Part shown: piece by piece, positions 8,440-16,465 of the stretch
Numbering within the stretch: position 1 is the first letter of the stretch
Layout of the letters: the number at the start of each line of letters is the position of its first letter
Source: Gammaproteobacteria bacterium
Lineage (GTDB): Bacteria > Pseudomonadota > Gammaproteobacteria > JABXHR01
NCBI GenBank assembly: GCA_013373515.1
Contig: JABXHR010000137.1
Span: 1 to 36,434, forward strand
Length of the DNA: 36,434 nucleotides
Direction of reading: 5' to 3'
Made by a program: the position numbers and the translations under genes
The notes under the pieces: model-generated
Databases searched by the model: none
The model's input: only the letters and a program-made list of their open reading frames with translations
What the model was told of the DNA's origin: nothing

Positions 8440-9237
8440 TTAGCGCATCTTCCATCGCACTGAGGCGTTAAACACATATGCCTGCATAGTGATGTCCACC
8501 CCTGCACTTTCTGCTTGGGCACTTCTAAAGATGTCCTGCACACTGGGCGAGCTCAAGGAGACTTGCTTCAGTGCACCGCTCAACTTCACACCACCACCGT
8601 ACTTAAAGTCTAGGTTGATTTCGACATTGTCATCGAGATGAAAGCTCGATCCGACTTGCAGAATAAAGCCAATGCCCTGCCCAACCTCTAGCTTCGGATT
8701 GCCGTTACGATTGAGGATGTGATTCGTGACTTTTGGGTCGAATGTAACGATATAGGTGACACCTGCGCCGATATAAGGGCGAAAAACGCCATCGGCTTTG
8801 GGGCTGTATAACGCGGTGACCACTGCGGGCAAGGCGTTTACCGTGCCCAGCTCACGACCAAAGGGCTCAATACCGCTTGGCGCAGAGCCAAGCAGGGTCG
8901 TCGCAACCGGTTGATCGCGGATGGTGCCGGTAAATTCCATCGGAAATTCAAATGGCGGCGCAACGATGGTTTCGGCCGACCAGTGATCATTGAATCGATA
9001 ATTAAACACCACCGAAGGACGACCTGCCCCTTTAACGGCCACGCCGCTACCGGGAATGGGCCCCTCTTTCAGCGCAAGATTAGCAAGGTTATCCAGACCA
9101 CTGAGACTCACTTCACTGCTCTGCGTTTCAAGATGCAAAAAGGTGTAGCCCAGTCGAGCGCTCAATCCAGACTCGGCCTGCGCACTACCTGCCGCCAGCA
9201 ACCCAAGGCTCAAAATAATGTGGATAAAACGCTTCAT
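8440..9237 (-). CDS. OmpW/AlkL-family outer-membrane protein
   Basis: The 265-residue precursor has a signal peptide (FIHIILSLGLLAAGSAQA). The mature protein has beta-barrel character: SARLGYTFL, VVFNYRFNDHWSAETIVAP, FRPYIGAGVTYIVTFD, VGSSFHLDDNVEINLDFKYG. These are OmpW landmarks (F(R)PYxGxGxxY). OmpW/AlkL proteins are eight-stranded barrels that pass small hydrophobic molecules, AlkL being used for alkanes. The C-terminus is WKMR rather than the usual terminal Phe. Its ATG overlaps the stop of the upstream lipoprotein gene (ATGA, 9234-9237), so the two are translationally coupled. Proximity to the fatty-acid operon supports hydrophobic substrate uptake, as inference. Confidence 0.88.
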   Translation of the reverse strand: MKRFIHIILSLGLLAAGSAQAESGLSARLGYTFLHLETQSSEVSLSGLDNLANLALKEGPIPGSGVAVKGAGRPSVVFNYRFNDHWSAETIVAPPFEFPMEFTGTIRDQPVATTLLGSAPSGIEPFGRELGTVNALPAVVTALYSPKADGVFRPYIGAGVTYIVTFDPKVTNHILNRNGNPKLEVGQGIGFILQVGSSFHLDDNVEINLDFKYGGGVKLSGALKQVSLSSPSVQDIFRSAQAESAGVDITMQAYVFNASVRWKMR

Positions 9238-12170
9238 GGCAAAATCTCGCTGTTGTATTTGGGTGCACGGGCCGCCAAGTTCAGCCGGATTGACCCCGGC
9301 TTTAGATCAAACACCACCGGGCCATCGTAGGTTCCCAGCAGTGAATTTGAGATTTCCATGGCGATTTGAGAAGTTTCGGTGTTCTGCATCGTGACAAAAA
9401 TATTGCCCTGATCGTCAAACTTCACCGGACTCTCCAGCATCACAGGCATCGGCTTGTAATGCAGATCTTGCTGTGCACCCAACGGAATGCCGGTATTCGG
9501 CGCCGAGTAGTACACCATCACCGGCAAGCGAATGGCTAAATCACCGGCTTCCGATTCAAAAATATACGCGTGTGTGCCAGGTGCTCGAGGGTTTTCCACC
9601 GGGACAATCAACAACTGCATACGACCTGTATCGATCGGTATCAACGGTTGGTTAATCACCAATGCATTCAAGTTGAAGTTTGTGGTGGGAATCTGCATCT
9701 CGCTAATGAAATAAGGCACGAACGTTCCAAGCACTGGATCATCTTTGACAATGCGCTCCAATCGCCCGTAATACGCCCCATTCATAAACATTTCGCTCTT
9801 GGACAACTCCATCGCCACCAAACCTGGCCCCAGTGCCGTCTTGGCAGGATTTGGATTGCAGGAATAGGTCGTGTCGCGCGGCTCGGCACCGGGTGCCGCA
9901 CAGGGCATAGAACCGCTTTCCTGTGGCAGACAGCTGGTTTCATCACAGATATCAAGTGCCCCATTGACCGCACTCAGCGGCGACCCCGTCTCGCCAAAGT
10001 CCATATACCCATTCTGGTTGGTATCGGCCGGATAAAGCACATTCATCGGCAGCGGGGTCGAGGCCAAATCGGCCGCTTCTGCTTGAAAGACCGTCTCTAA
10101 CAAACCGCCGCCGGGCAGATCATTACTATGCGGCGTGAGATTAATAGGCAAGCGCGCAGGGCTACAAATCTCATATTGGTCACAGCGACTATCGTGACCT
10201 GCATTGAGTTGAATTCGATAATATTCACCCGGCTTCCAACCGAATCGCGGCACAAAGCGCAAACGCTGATCGCTGACTTCTAAACGACCGTCAACTGTCT
10301 CCACACATGAGATTTGTTGGCCTCTAATCGACACTCGTTCGATGGCAATCGAACCATAATCCTCACAGCTTTTTGCGCGTTGAACGGTGCTGGGATCAAT
10401 GTCGCCGCTGAGCTCGATATACATCGATTCATCCGCCTGAATCTGATGCAGTTTGAGTTCGGGACCACCATCTGCACAGCGACCAGATATACCGCGTGCA
10501 TAGTCCGCGCTATTCAGATCCAAAATGCATGGGTGGCCGGGGAACAATGACAAAATCGTTGGGGCCGCCGCAGTGGCCTGTGATGGATTTGGTACTGTTC
10601 TAAAGCGAGTGATTTTTTTGCGTCCCATGGCGTTGTTTTCGGTATCGACCAAATTGCCATCGACAGTGACCGTTAATTCACTGCCTGCAGGCCAGGCCTC
10701 CGCCGGTGTGACATACACCAAGGATCCAGAAACCTCCACATAAGTGGCCAAACGCCGTCCCGCCTGCGTGACAATAATGTTTTGCTTTGCTGACGCCGGA
10801 TCAACGGCCTCGGTAAACATCACAACCAACCGCTCATCCAAGCGCACATCTCGCTGACCGTCGTCGGGGCTGACTGACACCACCTCGGCAGCAATATAGT
10901 CGGGGACGATCTCTACAGGCTCGCCCGTGGCCAGAATCGAGAAGAAGATATTGACCTCGATTTGTGTGTCGGTCAGCGTCTCCAGCATGGTCGAGCCCGC
11001 CATGGTAATCAGCATGCCCTCTTTGACCACTCTCGCCAGCCCCTCCATCTGTAAACCGAGGATATGCTGTGACATCAAACTGTTGAGCTCACGGTTGGCC
11101 ACCGAAAAACCCAAATCCATTAACATCGAGATAGACGCGGTTTCGCCGGTGCCATCTAAGTCATTCGCTCGCAGCGTGCCGACGGCATCATCGAGCATGA
11201 CAAAATCAAATGCACCAGTGTCTTGGCCCGTGGCCAGTTCGCCATTTAAACGCAACTGAATACTCTCGCCGCTGATGCGTGAACCTGCCGAGATCACCAG
11301 CGGATTCACGCCTTGGAAGCGCTCGGGATCAGCCAGCTTCACCACAAAGTGGCTGTCCAAAATCGAACTATCGCCACCTGTCAAAGGACTATAAAGCGTG
11401 GCTCGCGAGCTGGGATCACTCTCCACTGCGAGGTTGTATAATTCTCCGCGCTCGACCACATCAAACGTGCGGTCAATCTTCGGCAAAGCCTTGCCCCAGA
11501 CAGATTGCAATCCATCCACTACCACCCGATATCGCGTATTGCCTTGCAGCGGTTGCTTGGGCTGCAACACCACGGTGTTGTCGTCCACTAAAATATCGAC
11601 ATCGTGTTGCACACCGACTGCGGAAATTAACTGCAACGCCGCGGTGGATGCCGATTGTTTGTCGACCTTAACGTTAAAATCAAAGTGCAAACTCGACGCC
11701 GATATCACCATCAAACTGGGATCATCCAGGTCCGTATAGATCAGCCGTGGGTCTAAATCTGCGCTGAGCTTAGGCGCGGTTTGAAACGCAAACCCAAATG
11801 GCGAATTAGCACCGAGCAACTCTATGTAATAGGACGCTGAGCCTTCAAGATCGGAAGGACGGACTCGAAAGATTTCACCATCACGCTGCTCCACAGTCAG
11901 AGCAACTTCACGCCCAGTTCGAGTATTAATGAGTTTCGCTTGAAGTGGTGCGGCATCACCATCGATGAAAAACCAAAACTGCGCATTGGTCGAGACATTG
12001 GCTTGACCCGCACGGGGGAATGAGCCCAACACCTTGGCCGGTGGCAACACCGCTAGGCTGTCATTTTGAATTGGAGAATAACCTGAACCGGACTCAATCA
12101 ATCCGGTCTCTTCACATGAACTGAGCGCCATAATCATGGACGCCACAAGGCATAATTTCTTTATTGTCAT
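9234..12170 (-). CDS. Large Ig-like-domain lipoprotein with an EF-hand-type loop
   Basis: The 978-residue protein starts with a lipoprotein signal (lipobox LSSC, lipidated Cys19, Glu at +2, favouring the outer membrane). An SbsA/Big_5-type Ig-like domain begins near residue 48 (SFPRAGQANVSTNAQFWFFI). A clear second one lies at about 430-530 (VSPDDGQRDVRLDERLVVMF, AGSELTVTVDGNLVD). Further beta-rich segments follow, with paired cysteines near 550-680. Residues 716-727 read DTNQNGYMDFGE, a textbook 12-residue EF-hand/dockerin calcium loop. Such proteins are exported surface or periplasmic scaffolds of unknown role. It is the first gene before OmpW, with a 4-bp overlap, suggesting the two act together in the envelope. 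Confidence 0.78.
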   Translation of the reverse strand: MTIKKLCLVASMIMALSSCEETGLIESGSGYSPIQNDSLAVLPPAKVLGSFPRAGQANVSTNAQFWFFIDGDAAPLQAKLINTRTGREVALTVEQRDGEIFRVRPSDLEGSASYYIELLGANSPFGFAFQTAPKLSADLDPRLIYTDLDDPSLMVISASSLHFDFNVKVDKQSASTAALQLISAVGVQHDVDILVDDNTVVLQPKQPLQGNTRYRVVVDGLQSVWGKALPKIDRTFDVVERGELYNLAVESDPSSRATLYSPLTGGDSSILDSHFVVKLADPERFQGVNPLVISAGSRISGESIQLRLNGELATGQDTGAFDFVMLDDAVGTLRANDLDGTGETASISMLMDLGFSVANRELNSLMSQHILGLQMEGLARVVKEGMLITMAGSTMLETLTDTQIEVNIFFSILATGEPVEIVPDYIAAEVVSVSPDDGQRDVRLDERLVVMFTEAVDPASAKQNIIVTQAGRRLATYVEVSGSLVYVTPAEAWPAGSELTVTVDGNLVDTENNAMGRKKITRFRTVPNPSQATAAAPTILSLFPGHPCILDLNSADYARGISGRCADGGPELKLHQIQADESMYIELSGDIDPSTVQRAKSCEDYGSIAIERVSIRGQQISCVETVDGRLEVSDQRLRFVPRFGWKPGEYYRIQLNAGHDSRCDQYEICSPARLPINLTPHSNDLPGGGLLETVFQAEAADLASTPLPMNVLYPADTNQNGYMDFGETGSPLSAVNGALDICDETSCLPQESGSMPCAAPGAEPRDTTYSCNPNPAKTALGPGLVAMELSKSEMFMNGAYYGRLERIVKDDPVLGTFVPYFISEMQIPTTNFNLNALVINQPLIPIDTGRMQLLIVPVENPRAPGTHAYIFESEAGDLAIRLPVMVYYSAPNTGIPLGAQQDLHYKPMPVMLESPVKFDDQGNIFVTMQNTETSQIAMEISNSLLGTYDGPVVFDLKPGSIRLNLAARAPKYNSEILP

Positions 12171-12297
12171 CGCACTGCCCGCTTAGGATTAGTTATTTGG
12201 CAGATCTGGCGGAAAATTTCCGCTCACTCTCGCACTTTAGCATGGCTAAAGCTCTCCTACTGGTCACCTATCTTAGGGATTTGAACAAGGGTAGAAA

Positions 12298-12325
12298 CCC
12301 AGCAACTCAAGAACTGAGAGCTGGG
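12298..12325 (-). terminator. Stem-loop downstream of the fatty-acid operon
   Basis: CCCAGC-AA-CTCA (12298-12309) pairs with TGAG-A-GCTGGG (12315-12325), giving an interrupted 10-bp stem about 35 bp past the last gene of the minus-strand operon. On the minus strand it is followed only by a short TTTC, so it is a weak intrinsic terminator or an mRNA 3'-end hairpin. Confidence 0.4.
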
Positions 12326-12359
12326 TCTCATCCAGTTTTGCGTTAATTGGACGCAGTAC

Positions 12360-12995
12360 TCACAAACCCAGCGCGGCTTTAGCCGAGGCCGAAAGATCTT
12401 TGTTTTTGTAGCTCCCTTCTGCGAGCTGCTTCAAGTTTTTAAGCGTGTTGGAGACAATGCCTTCGACATTGGCATTGGCCGCGAACACCGGCTTGATGCT
12501 CGGGTCAATGTGCAACTGAAATGTCACGCCGATCTGCTGGTTACCCAAGGTTTCGATCACGAATTTGCCACGCAAATCTCTCAAGCGAACATCCTTACCA
12601 GACGGTGCTGGGCCACTGGCTTCGATCATTTGCATTTCAAAGCGTCCCCCCGCGTGTGAGCCCAAAAACCGCACGTAGCCATCACGCGCTGAAAACGGTG
12701 GTGGCGTCTTGAATACCATATGCAGGGTTTGATCGTTAGGCGCTGGTGCGGCGACCACTGAAGACTTTTCGCAATTGTGTACCCAGCGGGTCACGATACC
12801 AGTGTCTAAAATCACCGCAATGGCCGAGGTCAGCGGCGCATTAATGGCAATTTGGCCCGTCACCGTGGCATAGGTATCCCCGCCTTTGGTGGTGGAACTC
12901 AGCGTCGGCTTTGCGCCATATCCGGCGTGACCTGTCGCGGCCAACGCCAGCAGTACTACCCCGCTAAGGGCTTGCTTGATCCATTGTTTTTTCAT
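12360..12995 (-). CDS. Periplasmic START/SRPBCC-like lipid-binding protein
   Basis: The 211-residue precursor has a signal peptide (ALSGVVLLALAATGHA). A START/SRPBCC-type fold follows: ITAPLT-like INAPLTSAIAVILD, WVHNCEKSSVV, DGYVRFLGSHAGGRFEM, LRGKFVIETLGNQQIGVTF, and a final amphipathic helix IVSNTLKNLKQLAEG. These folds hold hydrophobic ligands in a closed cavity. It is the last gene of the fatty-acid operon. Its ribosome site AGAGGA lies inside the MaoC gene, and the two genes overlap by 32 bp. A role in binding or delivering lipid across the periplasm is inferred. Confidence 0.75.
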   Translation of the reverse strand: MKKQWIKQALSGVVLLALAATGHAGYGAKPTLSSTTKGGDTYATVTGQIAINAPLTSAIAVILDTGIVTRWVHNCEKSSVVAAPAPNDQTLHMVFKTPPPFSARDGYVRFLGSHAGGRFEMQMIEASGPAPSGKDVRLRDLRGKFVIETLGNQQIGVTFQLHIDPSIKPVFAANANVEGIVSNTLKNLKQLAEGSYKNKDLSASAKAALGL

Positions 12996-13851
12996 CAGTT
13001 TTTTCCTCTCTTATGGTTCCAGTCATATGAACAGCACCGGTTTTGGCACTGCGTAAGCTAAACGGGTTATTGTTTTGATTGTGTTGTTGAAATAGTTCGA
13101 TACGTGCAGGGAGGAAGATCGGTTTCATAAAGCGAACCTCGCTCTGCACCGCACCTTGCTGTTGCAAAGCCGCATAGGCGCATGCCATGGCCCACATGCC
13201 GTGCGCCAAAGGTTTATTGAAGCCAAGCAATTTTGCAGTCGGCCCCGACAAGTGAATGGGGTTGATATCGCCGCTATTGGCGGCGTATGCGCGGGTGGTT
13301 TTCAGGTGGCAATCAATGGTTTTGATCGAGTCTTGACCCAGAATCGACGCATCGCGCCACTCCGCTGATGTGTCAGCAAGCTTGCGATTGCGATAGAAGT
13401 ACCCCGCACGCCCAACCCAGACTGGCGAATCCTCTCCCTCGAGCGTCAACCGAGTGCGGACATAAAACACCACACCTTTGGGATGCGGTGAGTAGCCATC
13501 AAAATCGACGCTCAAATCAAACGACGCAGCGGCATCAATCGAACGATGCTGTGTAATTTCATTGGTCAAATGCACCAGTCCCATCACTTTAAACGGGAAG
13601 CCCTTATCGGTAAGTAAGGCCATTTGCATGGGAAATGACAGCACTTGGGGGTAAGCCACCGGCAGTGTATTGTCACTGCGCTCTTCCCCGACCAGCGCGC
13701 GATAGCGAGCGAGCTTGTTGGCGTCCACTCGCTGTGCGCGCAACTGCAGGCAAGTGTTCGGCAACTGCCAATTCTTCAGATTGGCCTGATGCCCCACCGC
13801 CTTGAGATAGAGCGGCAGCATTGTCGGTGCTTGCTTGAACTCGGTCACCAT
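12964..13851 (-). CDS. MaoC-like (R)-specific enoyl-CoA hydratase, double hotdog
   Basis: The 295-residue protein has two hotdog halves. The C-terminal half carries the hydratase-2 motif YAANSGDINPIHLSGPTA followed by FNKPLAHGMWAMA; Asp and His in GDINPIH are the catalytic pair. The N-terminal half is degenerate, as in eukaryotic and actinobacterial hydratase 2. It hydrates trans-2-enoyl-CoA to (R)-3-hydroxyacyl-CoA. A GTG at 13860 lies inside the previous gene; the ATG at 13851, one base after that gene's stop, is chosen. With the FabG-type reductase before it, an (R)-stereochemistry route to 3-ketoacyl-CoA is plausible. Confidence 0.85.
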   Translation of the reverse strand: MVTEFKQAPTMLPLYLKAVGHQANLKNWQLPNTCLQLRAQRVDANKLARYRALVGEERSDNTLPVAYPQVLSFPMQMALLTDKGFPFKVMGLVHLTNEITQHRSIDAAASFDLSVDFDGYSPHPKGVVFYVRTRLTLEGEDSPVWVGRAGYFYRNRKLADTSAEWRDASILGQDSIKTIDCHLKTTRAYAANSGDINPIHLSGPTAKLLGFNKPLAHGMWAMACAYAALQQQGAVQSEVRFMKPIFLPARIELFQQHNQNNNPFSLRSAKTGAVHMTGTIREEKTDEKTMDQASP

Positions 13852-13852
13852 C

Positions 13853-15166
13853 TTAAGCACCCAGCAGATTTTGACCGCAAACCCGCACCACGTTGCCGGT
13901 CACCCCAATCGATTGTGGGTTGGCAAGCCAAGCAACGGTCTGCGCCACATCTACCGGCAAGCCGCCCTGTTGTAAGCTGCTCATCCGACGACCGGCCTGA
14001 CGAATGCCAAATGGAATTTTGGCAGTCATTTCGGTTTCGATAAAGCCCGGCGCAACCGCGTTAACGCTGATGCTCTGTGCCGACAACACACTGCTGTAGC
14101 GCTCGACCATGCCAATCACACCGGCCTTGCTGGCAGCGTAGTTGGTTTGGCCCTTGTTGCCCGCAATGCCGCTGATCGAGGCCACGCCGACAATTCGCCC
14201 GCCGTCATTGATCAAACCTGCCTCGAGCAGTGCCGCATTGATGGTCAGTGGTGCCTGTAGATTTACCGCCATGGTCAAATCCCACTGCACGTCAGACATG
14301 GCCGCCAACGATTTATCACGAGTGATACCGGCATTGTGAACAATGCAGTCCAGACCACCATTGGCTCTGGCCGCCTCACAGATTAATGCCGCCGCATCAT
14401 CGGCACAGATATCGAGCGGCAACGCACGGCCACCAATGTCGCGACAAACCTTATCCAATTCACCCTGCATTGGTGGCACATCCACGCCAATGACCATCGC
14501 ACCATAGCTGGCGACCGTCTCGGCGATCGCACGCCCAATCCCCCGCGCGGCACCAGTCACCAGCACGGTTTGTCCAGCCAGCGGCGCTTTGGGATCGGCA
14601 GTTTCTGCCAACTCAACCGCATTCACCCGAATGGTTTGCGCACTGACATAGGCCGAGACAGGACTCAAACAAAACGACAGGGTGCTCGGCAAGTTTTGCT
14701 CTGCACCTGCACTCAATTCGATGAGCTGCGAGGTGCCGCCCGCGCGCATTTCTTTGCCCAATGAGCGGATAAAACCGCGCAATGCGCGCATCGCGATATG
14801 CTGCTCGGGAGAATCACAATCCTCTGGCGGACGCGAGATGACAAGTGCACGCCCACAGCGATCCATGCGTCGAATGTTTTGGCGGAAAAAGCGGTATAGA
14901 TTGGCCAATTCGCCCGGTGTTTTGATCGACGTCGCATCAAACACCAACGCATGTACCTTTTGCTTCGGTGTGCTGCCGAGCTGATAGCCCAACTCAGCCA
15001 CTTGCGATTGCAGCAGACCCGTCAGCTCCCCCCCGCCGATCAACACAGGACCGAGCGTCGAAGGCGCACCTTTGCGACGCAGTTTCGCCGGAATCGGCAA
15101 TCCCAAGGTTTTAGCAATCACTCGACCTGCACCGGAGTGCACAAATTTCATATATCCGTCTTTCAT
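13853..15166 (-). CDS. Long FabG-type 3-oxoacyl-CoA/ACP reductase (HMW FabG, FabG4-like)
   Basis: The 437-residue SDR has a degenerate N-terminal Rossmann half (about 1-190) and a C-terminal catalytic half. This architecture is known from high-molecular-weight FabG such as mycobacterial FabG4. The NAD(P) motif TGAARGIG is at 204-211 and HNAG at 277-280. The triad is Ser330, Tyr343 and Lys347 (VASISG...NYAASK). FabG4-like enzymes prefer NADH/NAD and CoA substrates, so it may oxidise (R)-3-hydroxyacyl-CoA. A longer open frame to 15364 exists but lies inside the thiolase. The ATG at 15166 has AGGAG 8 bases upstream and overlaps no catalytic thiolase residues. Confidence 0.85.
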   Translation of the reverse strand: MKDGYMKFVHSGAGRVIAKTLGLPIPAKLRRKGAPSTLGPVLIGGGELTGLLQSQVAELGYQLGSTPKQKVHALVFDATSIKTPGELANLYRFFRQNIRRMDRCGRALVISRPPEDCDSPEQHIAMRALRGFIRSLGKEMRAGGTSQLIELSAGAEQNLPSTLSFCLSPVSAYVSAQTIRVNAVELAETADPKAPLAGQTVLVTGAARGIGRAIAETVASYGAMVIGVDVPPMQGELDKVCRDIGGRALPLDICADDAAALICEAARANGGLDCIVHNAGITRDKSLAAMSDVQWDLTMAVNLQAPLTINAALLEAGLINDGGRIVGVASISGIAGNKGQTNYAASKAGVIGMVERYSSVLSAQSISVNAVAPGFIETEMTAKIPFGIRQAGRRMSSLQQGGLPVDVAQTVAWLANPQSIGVTGNVVRVCGQNLLGA

Positions 15167-15176
15167 CGCCAACTCC

Positions 15177-16454
15177 TTATTTCTCGATAATGGCGGCGAC
15201 GCCCATACCGCCTGCGGTACAGACCGACACCAAACCACGGCCACTGCCTTTTTCATTGAGCAGCTTCGCAAGCACACCGACCACACGCGCGCCAGTGGCG
15301 GCAAACGGGTGACCGACGGCGAGCGAACTGCCTTTGACGTTGAGCTTGCTGCGATCAATCGCACCTAGCGCGCCGTCTAGGCCGAGTTTTTCGCGGCAAA
15401 AGGTGTCGTCTTCCCACGCTTTGAGCGTACACAACACTTGCGCGGCAAAGGCTTCGTGAATTTCGTAATAATCAAAGTCCTGCAGGCCTAGGCCTGTGCG
15501 CTGCAGCAATTCGGCGACCGCCACAGTCGGCGCCATCAGTAGACCCTCACCCGCGACAAAATCCAATGCCGAGGTACGGCCCATGCGCAGGTAGGCCAGC
15601 ACTGGCAAACCGCGCGCTGCGGCCCACTCTTCGCTGGCCAACAGTACAGCGGCGGCACCATCGGTCAGCGGGGTGCTGTTACCGGCAGTTAAGGTGCCTT
15701 TGCCGGACTTGCGATCGTAGGCGGGGCGCAATTTGGCCAAGGCTTCTGGCGTGCTATCAGGGCGCATATTGTTGTCGCGCTCCACACCAGCCATTGGCGT
15801 CATCAAATCATCGAAGAAGCCTTCTTCGTAAGCCGCAGCGGCTTTTTGATGGCTAGCTGCCGCAAGGGCATCTTGGTCTTCACGGCTGATTTGCCATTCT
15901 TTGGCCATCAACTCACAGTGATCGCCCATTGACAGCCCTGTGCGAGGCTCGCCATTACTCGGTGGCACCGGAGCCAATTCTTTCAGACTGAAGCCTCTGA
16001 ACGCCTTAAGTCGCTGGCCAAACGTCTTGGCCGCATTGACCGCAATCAGGCGTCGGCTAAATTTCTTGGAAAATACGATCGACGCATCACTGGTGGTGTC
16101 GGTACCTGCAGCAATAGCACAATCGATCTCACCGCTCGCGATCTTCGCAGCCGCCATCAACGCGCCTTGCAAGCTGGTGCCGCAGGCTTGTTGAATGGTG
16201 GTCGCTGGCGTGTTCGGCGATAAGGTCGTGCCAAGCACGGTTTCACGTGCCAAATTCCAATCCGCTGCATGGGTGACCACAGCACCGGCGTTTACCTCAT
16301 CGAGCTTGACGCCATGCAGGTTGTGTTGATTGACCAATGCCTGAATTGCTGTGGTGAGCATTTCCTGATTCGAAAGTGCTTTGTAAGCGGTATTCGAGCG
16401 GCAAAATGGCGTTCGCATGCTGCCGACAATGGCAACGCGTCTTAGTTCAGTCAT
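15177..16454 (-). CDS. Acetyl-CoA C-acyltransferase (FadI-like thiolase)
   Basis: The 425-residue thiolase cleaves 3-ketoacyl-CoA with CoA. Active residues are visible: nucleophile Cys91 (QQACGTSLQ), His333 (EIHEAFAAQ), His382 (GHPFAATGAR) and Cys412 (VCTAGGMG). Length and the HEAF rather than NEAF motif match the FadI/trifunctional-beta branch, distinct from FadA at 32086. It lies between FadD and the FabG-type reductase with gaps of 10-11 bp, so it is co-transcribed. The ribosome site is AAGGTG. In this operon it would finish each oxidation cycle, or run condensation if the pathway is biosynthetic. Confidence 0.9.
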   Translation of the reverse strand: MTELRRVAIVGSMRTPFCRSNTAYKALSNQEMLTTAIQALVNQHNLHGVKLDEVNAGAVVTHAADWNLARETVLGTTLSPNTPATTIQQACGTSLQGALMAAAKIASGEIDCAIAAGTDTTSDASIVFSKKFSRRLIAVNAAKTFGQRLKAFRGFSLKELAPVPPSNGEPRTGLSMGDHCELMAKEWQISREDQDALAAASHQKAAAAYEEGFFDDLMTPMAGVERDNNMRPDSTPEALAKLRPAYDRKSGKGTLTAGNSTPLTDGAAAVLLASEEWAAARGLPVLAYLRMGRTSALDFVAGEGLLMAPTVAVAELLQRTGLGLQDFDYYEIHEAFAAQVLCTLKAWEDDTFCREKLGLDGALGAIDRSKLNVKGSSLAVGHPFAATGARVVGVLAKLLNEKGSGRGLVSVCTAGGMGVAAIIEK

Positions 16455-16465
16455 CTGAGATCACC

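Noticed and set aside
11279-11739. Plus-strand open frames of 110-130 codons within the lipoprotein gene
   Set aside because: Shadows of the minus-strand gene without recognisable protein features.
15167-15364. Upstream extension of the FabG-type gene by 66 codons
   Set aside because: It lies within the thiolase coding region, has Arg/Ser/Cys-rich shadow composition, and AGGAG supports the start at 15166.
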